The notes under the pieces are model-generated. The model was not told the DNA's origin. It worked only from the letters and a program-made list of their open reading frames with translations, and made no database searches. From Acidaminococcus sp. (lineage in GTDB: Bacteria; Bacillota; Negativicutes; Acidaminococcales; Acidaminococcaceae), in contig DXYB01000027.1 of the NCBI GenBank assembly GCA_019416065.1, forward strand, positions 1-29,569: 29,569 bases of DNA, given 5' to 3'. Below, one piece after another: positions 23,888 to 29,569 of this stretch (the stretch's first letter is position 1; the number at the start of each line of letters is the position of its first letter). Both the position numbers and the translations under genes were made by a program.

Positions 23888-24597
23888 TATTTTCCTTCTT
23901 TCTTCTTGTCCGATGGCATCAGTTTTTGTTCTTTAATGACTTTCAAAAGCGTTTGTTCCGCATTTTCCATGTGTGTGCGCACGGCTTCCTGGGCTTTTTC
24001 CACTTTACCGGCAGCAATGGCATCGAAGATAGCCTGGTGTTCTTTCAGCATGATTTCCACTCTGCCAGGATAGGGCATGCTACGTCCACGAATGGCTGTG
24101 ATCTGTTCCCGCAAGTTGCTGATAATGTTCATGCATCGGGTATTGCCACTGGCGCGGTAAATCACGTCATGAAAAGCCGTATCATTATCGATGATTTTCG
24201 GATAGTCTTTCGCTTCCACGAGGGCAGCTTCTTCTGCCAATAATACCCGCATCTCTTGGATTTCGCTTTTTTCAATGCGTTCAGCGGCAAGGCCTGCAGA
24301 TAAAACATCCAGGGCAGTACGCACTTCATAGACTTCGTTAATATCTTTAATGGAAATATCTGCCACATAGGCACCTCGCCGGGGGATCATGACCGCAAGC
24401 CCTTCCAGTTCCATTTTACGGATAGCTTCCCGCACAGGAGTTCTGGAAACCCCCATTTCTTCTGCCAATTGCAATTCCATGAGCCGCATGCCGGGGGGGA
24501 ATTGCCCACTGATAATGGCCTGGCGTATACTTTCCACCACTACATCCCGCAAGGGCTTATAGCTGTCTATAGGGATTTGTTTCAAATGCTGTACCAT
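23887..24597 (-). CDS. GntR-family transcriptional regulator, FadR/FCD subfamily
   Basis: This 236-residue regulator has an N-terminal winged helix (about 12-80, with AEEMGVSRTPVREAIRKMEL) and a C-terminal all-helical FCD ligand domain. Metal-ligand-like positions appear in DNDTAFHDVIY, LKEHQAIFDAI and VRTHMENAE. FCD members often sense organic acids such as lactate, pyruvate or sugar acids. It lies six bases after ispE and overlaps purR by one base, a place where Bacillus has no regulator. Its target is unknown; the hydroxyacid oxidation genes elsewhere in the window are candidates only. Confidence 0.93.
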   Translation of the reverse strand: MVQHLKQIPIDSYKPLRDVVVESIRQAIISGQFPPGMRLMELQLAEEMGVSRTPVREAIRKMELEGLAVMIPRRGAYVADISIKDINEVYEVRTALDVLSAGLAAERIEKSEIQEMRVLLAEEAALVEAKDYPKIIDNDTAFHDVIYRASGNTRCMNIISNLREQITAIRGRSMPYPGRVEIMLKEHQAIFDAIAAGKVEKAQEAVRTHMENAEQTLLKVIKEQKLMPSDKKKEGK

Positions 24598-24603
24598 AAT
24601 CCA

Positions 24604-25461
24604 TCAACCTTCCCGCATCATTTGTACTGATGCAACTTGATCCTTAGCAAATTGCTTTGTTAAGGCTTGCACGGCGTCCCAAGCTTTCTCCTCGGTGGGG
24701 AAAATCCCAAAAACTGTGGGGCCGCTGCCGCTCATCATGGCAAACTCCGCGCCTAGTTGGAGCAGTGCCGCTTTTCGTTTCCCGATTTCCGGGTAGGCCG
24801 CTAGCGTAACCAGTTCCAAATCATTTTTCATCGCTGCAAATATCCGGTCCCGCTGCCCGCTGTTAAGCGCCTCTTCTAAATCGTCCATGGAGCTGGGCAA
24901 GTGCTTTGGCAATCGGTCTACCGCTTGGTACGCCCAAGCCGTTGATACGGATAAATACCGCGGTTTAATCAGCACGATTGCAAAATCGGGTGCGTTTTTT
25001 AACGGGGTTAGTTCATCGCCTCGCCCCCGGCCTCGCTGCGTGCCTCCATAAAGGCAGAACGGAACATCACTACCAATTTCTGCCCCCATTTGTTCCAATT
25101 GATTCCGGCCAAGTTTCGTTCCGCAATACCGGTTCAAAAGCCGAAGTACTGCGGCCGCATCCGCACTCCCACCAGCAAGACCCGCCGCCATGAAGATTTT
25201 TTTTCCCACGTGAAGATGAACGTTCGGCAATTGACCAGTACACTTTTGGAAGGTTTTGGCCGCTTTTACCATTAGGTTGCTTGCATCACAAGGAAGGGTC
25301 GGGTCATCGGAAGAAATAGAAAACGTAGCCGCAGCCTCCAGCGTTATCCGATCCGCTAGGGAAATACGCTGAAGGATGGTATCCACCTGATGGTAGCCAT
25401 CGGGCCGCCGCACGCCAACGGAAAGCCCCAGATTAATTTTTCCGTATGCGTTTTCCTCCAT
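24604..25461 (-). CDS. ispE: 4-diphosphocytidyl-2-C-methyl-D-erythritol kinase
   Basis: IspE is the GHMP-family kinase of the non-mevalonate isoprenoid pathway. The N-terminus ENAYGKINLGLSVGVRRPDGYH is typical. The glycine-rich ATP loop FMAAGLAGGSADAAAVLRLL and the C-terminal MMSGSGPTVFGIF are both present. The start at 25461 (285 residues) has GGGGAG about five bases upstream. The frame is open to 25608, but those extra 49 residues cross the promoter and do not resemble IspE. It is the first gene of the ispE-gntR-purR-glmU unit. Confidence 0.96.
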   Translation of the reverse strand: MEENAYGKINLGLSVGVRRPDGYHQVDTILQRISLADRITLEAAATFSISSDDPTLPCDASNLMVKAAKTFQKCTGQLPNVHLHVGKKIFMAAGLAGGSADAAAVLRLLNRYCGTKLGRNQLEQMGAEIGSDVPFCLYGGTQRGRGRGDELTPLKNAPDFAIVLIKPRYLSVSTAWAYQAVDRLPKHLPSSMDDLEEALNSGQRDRIFAAMKNDLELVTLAAYPEIGKRKAALLQLGAEFAMMSGSGPTVFGIFPTEEKAWDAVQALTKQFAKDQVASVQMMREG

Positions 25462-25492
25462 AGGCGCTCCCCTCTCTCTGTATTTTGTATTC

Positions 25493-25521
25493 ATTGTATC
25501 CTGTCCTACAACTTTCTGCAA
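25493..25521 (-). promoter_or_regulatory. Candidate promoter of ispE-gntR-purR-glmU
   Basis: The minus strand reads TTGCAG, 17 bases, TACAAT: a good -10 and a partial -35. It is about 30 bases before the ispE start. The region 25522-25615 holds nothing else that I recognise. Confidence 0.6.
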
Positions 25522-25615
25522 GGGCTCAGGGCAAATTTCATGAACATTTCCTTTATCTTTTATATCGAACGTTCTATTATTACAAAAAAGATCGGCCTTT
25601 CCAGGCATAAAAAAA

Positions 25616-25641
25616 CAGACTTCTGTCTTTAAAAACAGAAG
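25616..25641 (-). terminator. Intrinsic terminator of the oxidase-ktrBA-methyltransferase operon
   Basis: On the minus strand GACTTCTGT pairs perfectly with ACAGAAGTC around an 8-base loop, followed by TGTTTTTTTATG. It lies ten bases beyond the methyltransferase stop. Confidence 0.93.
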
Positions 25642-25650
25642 TCAACGATT

Positions 25651-26430
25651 TTACCGCATGCCTTGCGCCGCAGCAAAGAGTAACATGCCTCCTGCCACGG
25701 CAACATTCAAACTTTCAGCCTTGCCATACATAGGAATCTTTACCTTTTGATCCGCTTGCTGCAGCAGTGTTTCTGATACACCCGCAGCTTCACTGCCCAG
25801 TACTAGTGCCAATTTCTCCGGATACGGCAGTGTTGTAATATCCTTAGCGCCTACCAGAGACGTCGCCCAAAGCGATATCTTTTCCTTCTGGCAAAAAGAA
25901 CGCAGCGCATCTTCATCCACCTCGCAGCATATGGGCAAATGAAACAAGGAGCCCATGGTAGCCCGCACCACTTTGGGATTGTACAGATCCGTCGTATTTT
26001 TCATGAGCAAAACAGCACTAGCCCCCATGGCATCCGCCGTACGTATAAGCGTCCCCAAATTACCCGGATCTCGGATCTGATCAAGGACCAGCACAACTCC
26101 TTCTTCCACGTGGAGATCTACTAGAGCAGGATACGTAAGAGGCAATACCGCAGCTACCCCCTGCGGATCTTCTGTGTCCGTGATTTTTTTCAGGACAGCT
26201 TCTGTCACATGGTAATATGGACGATTCACGGTTTCCGGGTTTTCAGGCCAATCCTCAGGAAGCTGGGTGAAAAATATACTTTCCATAGGAATCTTGGCAG
26301 CAAACGCTTCTTGTAAAGCTCGTTTTCCTTCCAGCAAGAATAGCCCTGCTCGTTTCCGGTATTTTTTTGTTTTTAAAGAGGCTGCTTTTTTGATCTGTTC
26401 GTTTTGCAGAGAAACAACTTCTTTAATCAT
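25651..26430 (-). CDS. SpoU-family RNA 2'-O-ribose methyltransferase
   Basis: This TrmH/RlmB-type SPOUT methyltransferase uses S-adenosylmethionine to methylate a ribose in rRNA or tRNA. An N-terminal substrate-binding domain (KYRKRAGLFLLEGKRALQEA) precedes the knotted catalytic domain. The three SPOUT motifs are DQIRDPGNLGTLIRTADAMG, LALVLGSEAAGVSE and IPMYGKAESLNVAVAGGML. Length is 259 residues. It overlaps the ktrA stop by four bases (ATGA) and is the last gene before the terminator. The target nucleotide cannot be told from sequence. Confidence 0.93.
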   Translation of the reverse strand: MIKEVVSLQNEQIKKAASLKTKKYRKRAGLFLLEGKRALQEAFAAKIPMESIFFTQLPEDWPENPETVNRPYYHVTEAVLKKITDTEDPQGVAAVLPLTYPALVDLHVEEGVVLVLDQIRDPGNLGTLIRTADAMGASAVLLMKNTTDLYNPKVVRATMGSLFHLPICCEVDEDALRSFCQKEKISLWATSLVGAKDITTLPYPEKLALVLGSEAAGVSETLLQQADQKVKIPMYGKAESLNVAVAGGMLLFAAAQGMR

Positions 26431-27086
26431 ATACCACTCTCCAGTTTTTCTGCCCCCTCACGGCTACCAAGCACAACGAGTACGTCTTTAGCCTGTAAAG
26501 GAAGTCTGGGATTCACGTTCCAGTCTGTTTTACCTTTTGTATGTTTCACAGCGACCACATTCAGCTGGTACGTTTGCCGTATATTTAATTCCACAAGACT
26601 TTTTCCCACCATTTTCTGCGGTAAAATTACCTCTACCAAACACATATCATCGGATAATTCCACATAGTCCTGAATGTTGGGGTGCGCCAGTGCATGGGCG
26701 ACCCGCCGCCCCATGTCCATTTCCGGGGAAATTACCTGGGTCGCCCCCAAGCGCTTTAACATTTTCCCATGTAAAACATTAGAGGCTTTGGCTATGATGG
26801 TTTTCACACCGGCTTCCTTCATCAGCATGGTACACAAGAGACTGGGTTCCAACGTACCAATGGCCACAATGGCAGCATCAAATTGCTGGACATCCAAACT
26901 CTGTACTGTTTTTTCATCAATGGCATCTGCCAATACCACATGGGTGAGGGTATCTGCTAAGTTTTCTACCACATCTTCGTTATCATCCACACCCATGACC
27001 TCATGCCCCAGCCCTGCCAGAGTCACGGCAATGCTGCTGCCAAAGCGGCCCAATCCCCATACAATAAATTGTTTCTTGTTCGCCAT
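26427..27086 (-). CDS. ktrA: Ktr potassium uptake regulatory subunit (RCK/TrkA family)
   Basis: KtrA forms a cytoplasmic octameric ring that gates KtrB in response to ATP/ADP or NAD(H). The Rossmann fold begins VWGLGRFGSSIAVTLAGLGHEVMGVD (GxGxxG at 11-16). The C-terminal TrkA_C domain starts near residue 140 (VELSDDMCLVEV). Length 219 matches KtrA-type single RCK proteins rather than the longer double-domain TrkA. It lies nine bases after ktrB, with AGGAG before the ATG. Confidence 0.95.
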   Translation of the reverse strand: MANKKQFIVWGLGRFGSSIAVTLAGLGHEVMGVDDNEDVVENLADTLTHVVLADAIDEKTVQSLDVQQFDAAIVAIGTLEPSLLCTMLMKEAGVKTIIAKASNVLHGKMLKRLGATQVISPEMDMGRRVAHALAHPNIQDYVELSDDMCLVEVILPQKMVGKSLVELNIRQTYQLNVVAVKHTKGKTDWNVNPRLPLQAKDVLVVLGSREGAEKLESGI

Positions 27087-27094
27087 AGCTTCTC

Positions 27095-28432
27095 CTATCC
27101 TACCATAATATGTCCTTCCGGATACCGGATACGTTCTTTGCGTTTACGTGCTGTAAGGGCTAACGCAAAGGTCATGACACCTACTCGCCCCATGTACATG
27201 GATAAAACAAGAATTAGTTTGCTAAGTGTTCCTGCGTGTTGGCTAAGACCGGTAGAAAGCCCTACCGTTGCATACGCAGATACGACTTCAAACACTACAT
27301 CCTGCAGGGGCGCCTGTTCCAAAAGCGTCAACAAAAATACGGCCACCCCGATCCATAAAAGAGATAATCCTGCTATGGCAAACGCTTGATCCATAGTTTC
27401 TTGTCCTACCCGCCGTCCAAACAGCGTACAGTCTTCTTCCCCACGTACAATCTGTGCTATATGCAAAAGGATGAGTGCAAATGTAGTGGTCTTAATACCG
27501 CCGCCTGTAGATGCAGGAGAAGCACCAATGAGCATTAAAAGGCAAAAGAATAACATGGTAGCAGGCCGTAAATGGTTCAAATCCACCGTATTAAATCCTG
27601 CCGTGCGGGAACTTACGCTTTGGAAAAAGCTGGCCAAAGAAGAAGTAGCAACTGGTAGATTCCTAAGTGTTGCAGGATTTCCCCTTTCCAAAAAGAAAAA
27701 TCCTATCGTCCCTACAAATAATAAAAGGCCCGTGGTCACCAGCACAAGCTTACTATGGGGTTGCAATCGAATCAATGCTGTTTTTACTTGCAGTAGGTCA
27801 TTCATCACGGCAAATCCCAGCCCTCCCAGGATAATCAAAAGCCCGATCAACAGATTCACCACCGGATCCCCAGCAAACATGGTCAAACTCTGAAAATGTC
27901 CAAATAAATCAAACCCAGCATTGCAAAAGGCGGAAACACTATGCCAATACCCATAATAAATCCCTTTTATGCCGTACCGGGGTAAAAAATATAAGGCTAG
28001 TAGCGTCCCCAGTACGCCTTCAATTACGGCAGTATAGCGGACGATCTTAAGACTCATGCGAACCACACCACGAAGTTCATCCCGGTTTAAGGATGCCTGC
28101 AGTGCCAGCCGTCCTTGCAAATCCAGCCGCCGCTTTAATAAAACAGAAAACAGCGTAGCAAATAACATCAGTCCAAGTCCCCCCAGCTGGATTAAAAGCA
28201 GCAACACCACTTGTCCAAACAAAGAGAAATAGGTTCCTGTATCTACCACGATAAGACCCGTAACGCAGGAAGCAGACGTCGCTGTAAACAGGGCATCCAC
28301 AAAGGACAGGGACTGTCCCGTGCTGCTAGCCATCGGCAACATCAAAAGAACAGTCCCCATAAGGATGAGACCAACAAAGGTCAGGGCAATAAGTCGTGAT
28401 GGCGAAAGATATTTTGCACGCAAACCTTTCAT
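27095..28432 (-). CDS. ktrB: Ktr potassium uptake channel subunit (TrkH/KtrB family)
   Basis: KtrB is the membrane ion-conducting subunit, with four pseudo-repeated M1-P-M2 units. Each pore loop keeps its filter glycine: SCVTGL (55-60), FCNAGFD, SRTAGFNTV and YATVGLSTG. Length 445 is typical of KtrB. The ATG at 28432 follows the stop of the hydroxy-acid oxidase gene by a single base (TAATATG), and no strong ribosome site is seen. Its translation probably depends on coupling to the upstream gene. It is followed by ktrA. Confidence 0.95.
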   Translation of the reverse strand: MKGLRAKYLSPSRLIALTFVGLILMGTVLLMLPMASSTGQSLSFVDALFTATSASCVTGLIVVDTGTYFSLFGQVVLLLLIQLGGLGLMLFATLFSVLLKRRLDLQGRLALQASLNRDELRGVVRMSLKIVRYTAVIEGVLGTLLALYFLPRYGIKGIYYGYWHSVSAFCNAGFDLFGHFQSLTMFAGDPVVNLLIGLLIILGGLGFAVMNDLLQVKTALIRLQPHSKLVLVTTGLLLFVGTIGFFFLERGNPATLRNLPVATSSLASFFQSVSSRTAGFNTVDLNHLRPATMLFFCLLMLIGASPASTGGGIKTTTFALILLHIAQIVRGEEDCTLFGRRVGQETMDQAFAIAGLSLLWIGVAVFLLTLLEQAPLQDVVFEVVSAYATVGLSTGLSQHAGTLSKLILVLSMYMGRVGVMTFALALTARKRKERIRYPEGHIMVG

Positions 28433-28433
28433 A

Positions 28434-29447
28434 TTACCGTCTAACCATATCCCGCGTAATTTCTGTCAGCGAAGCAGCCCCGCACATTTCCATGGTATCC
28501 ACCAGCTCTCCCCCCAGTTTTTCTACCAGAAGTTTGACGCCTTCTTTGCCACCGCCATACACAGCCGTCACAAAAGGCCGGGCAATCAGAACTGCATCCG
28601 CCCCCAATGCTAACGCCTTAAAGACATCCACCCCAGTGCGAATCCCGCCATCCACCAGAACTTTCATTCTGTGTCCAACGGCGGCAACGATTTCTTCTAA
28701 CACTTCTGCCGTAGCCGGGCTTTGATCCAGGACGCGTCCCCCATGATTACTGACCACAATGGCAGAAGCGCCTGCTTCCATGGCTTTTAAAGCACCCTTG
28801 GTACTCATGATCCCTTTTACGATGAAGGGAAGCCCCGCATCCTGTATAATTTCCTTCATTTCAGTCACGGATTTACTCCCTGCCGGAGGTTCAAAGTTCT
28901 TTAAAAAGGGAAGTCCTGCCGCATCCACATCCATTGCCACAGCAAAGGCGCCAGCCTCTTTCACCAGTTTCATTTTTTCTGCAATCATCTGGGCATTCCA
29001 AGGCTTTACGGTAGGAACCCCTATACCCGCGCACTGTTTAATAGCAGCCGTAGCCCCTTGCATAACCTGGGCATCCATGCCATCCCCCGTAAAGGCAGCA
29101 ATGCCAGCTTCAGCACAACCTGGTACCAGTTCTGCGTTGTATGTCACATCGTTATACGCATCACTATAATGCATAGCCACAGCTCCCACAGGCCCTGCAA
29201 AAATCGGGTAACGAAATGTACGGCCAAAGAGTTCCAGGGAAGTATCCACTTGTTTTTTAGCACAGAGCGTATCCATCACCACACGCACATCCTGCCACTT
29301 GGCATAGTTGCGGATTGCTGTATCTCCGATCCCTTTGGCACCGGGTCCTGGCACCCTATTTTTGCAAGCAACGCCATTGCACACAGGACACCCTACACAT
29401 TTCCCCAGACGCGTTTTGGCCTTTTCCATAACTTCTTTATACTCCAT
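28434..29447 (-). CDS. FMN-dependent alpha-hydroxy-acid oxidising protein with N-terminal cysteine cluster
   Basis: This is a TIM-barrel flavoenzyme of the LldD/glycolate oxidase family, 337 residues, expected to oxidise an L-2-hydroxyacid such as L-lactate. FIVKGIMS contains the FMN-binding Lys211. SNHGGRVLDQ holds the catalytic His235 and its Arg, and VDGGIRTGVDVFKALALGAD is the phosphate-binding region. The N-terminus is unusual, with CVGCPVCNGVAC giving cysteines at 17, 20, 23 and 28, which could bind metal or an iron-sulfur cluster. Such a short form with cysteines is seen in anaerobes, so a dehydrogenase is more likely than an oxygen-using oxidase. Start 29447 has GGGGAG nine bases upstream. 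It heads an operon with ktrB, ktrA and a methyltransferase. Confidence 0.9.
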   Translation of the reverse strand: MEYKEVMEKAKTRLGKCVGCPVCNGVACKNRVPGPGAKGIGDTAIRNYAKWQDVRVVMDTLCAKKQVDTSLELFGRTFRYPIFAGPVGAVAMHYSDAYNDVTYNAELVPGCAEAGIAAFTGDGMDAQVMQGATAAIKQCAGIGVPTVKPWNAQMIAEKMKLVKEAGAFAVAMDVDAAGLPFLKNFEPPAGSKSVTEMKEIIQDAGLPFIVKGIMSTKGALKAMEAGASAIVVSNHGGRVLDQSPATAEVLEEIVAAVGHRMKVLVDGGIRTGVDVFKALALGADAVLIARPFVTAVYGGGKEGVKLLVEKLGGELVDTMEMCGAASLTEITRDMVRR

Positions 29448-29481
29448 CTATCGTCACTCCCCTTTTCAACCGTTATACCCC

Positions 29482-29510
29482 ATTATACCACAGGCACGAA
29501 GCCATAAGAA
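29482..29510 (-). promoter_or_regulatory. Extended -10 promoter of the oxidase-ktrBA-methyltransferase operon
   Basis: The minus strand has TGGTATAAT, an extended -10 with a perfect hexamer, and a weak TTCTTA 17 bases upstream. It is about 35 bases before the start codon. Confidence 0.72.
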
Positions 29511-29536
29511 AAAAACGACGGCGTTAGTTTTTTGTT
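29510..29536 (-). terminator. Possible weak terminator of a gene beyond the right edge
   Basis: The minus strand reads AACGCCGTCGTTTTTTT: a 4-bp stem before a run of T, with A-T pairing possible outside it. The stem is short. The last 33 bases hold no recognisable gene. Confidence 0.3.
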
Positions 29537-29569
29537 AGTTGGATATGGTTAGAGATTCCCCTTGGGTAT

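Noticed and set aside
25462..25608. N-terminal extension of IspE by 49 codons
   Set aside because: The extra residues do not resemble IspE and would cover a good -10 promoter element. The shorter start has a proper ribosome site.
1..29569. tRNA, rRNA, CRISPR array, insertion sequence or prophage
   Set aside because: No cloverleaf-like sequence, regular repeat array, transposase or phage motif was found in genes or gaps on either strand by eye.

Overview
The window is a compact bacterial chromosome segment from a low- to mid-GC Firmicute (Bacillota). Gene content and order support this: rapZ-yvcK-whiA, ispE-(GntR)-purR-glmU-prs-pth, KtrAB potassium uptake, and a SCIFF ranthipeptide pair. A Negativicutes member such as Acidaminococcaceae is my best guess from the overall gene mix, but nothing here proves it. 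I identify 29 protein genes. Twenty-eight are on the minus strand and only tmcAL is on the plus strand. I see no tRNA, rRNA, insertion sequence, phage gene or CRISPR array, and no gap without a gene exceeds about 210 bases.

Reading the minus strand from right to left: (1) 29.5-25.6 kb is a four-gene unit, alpha-hydroxy-acid oxidase - ktrB - ktrA - SpoU methyltransferase, with touching or overlapping genes, a promoter at its head and a terminator at its end. (2) 25.5-19.0 kb is the housekeeping block ispE-gntR-purR-glmU, then prs with its own promoter and terminator, then pth-galU. (3) 19.0-17.4 kb is a membrane protein fused to a spermidine-synthase-like domain, whose ribosome binding site lies in a terminator-like hairpin. 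(4) 17.3-13.9 kb is a two-subunit ABC exporter with complementary degenerate motifs. (5) 13.9-9.7 kb is a redox-flavoured group: flavin reductase, exported flavodoxin-like lipoprotein, LysR regulator, cyclophilin-like lipoprotein, DUF4405 membrane protein and an O6-alkylguanine transferase. (6) 9.6-7.3 kb is a GlcD-type FAD oxidoreductase followed by an orphan MetQ lipoprotein. (7) The divergent pair tmcAL (+) and rapZ-yvcK-whiA-polysaccharide deacetylase (-) follows. (8) 1.8-0.1 kb holds a 47-residue SCIFF precursor gene and its radical SAM maturase, separated by an attenuator-like hairpin.

The least ordinary parts are the SCIFF pair with its internal terminator, the exported flavodoxin/cyclophilin/DUF4405 redox group under a LysR regulator, the cysteine-rich N-terminus of the hydroxy-acid oxidase and its coupling to potassium uptake, and the masked translation start of the spermidine-synthase-like fusion. 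Family calls come from motifs read by eye. Promoter, operator and hairpin calls are pattern matches without energy calculation.
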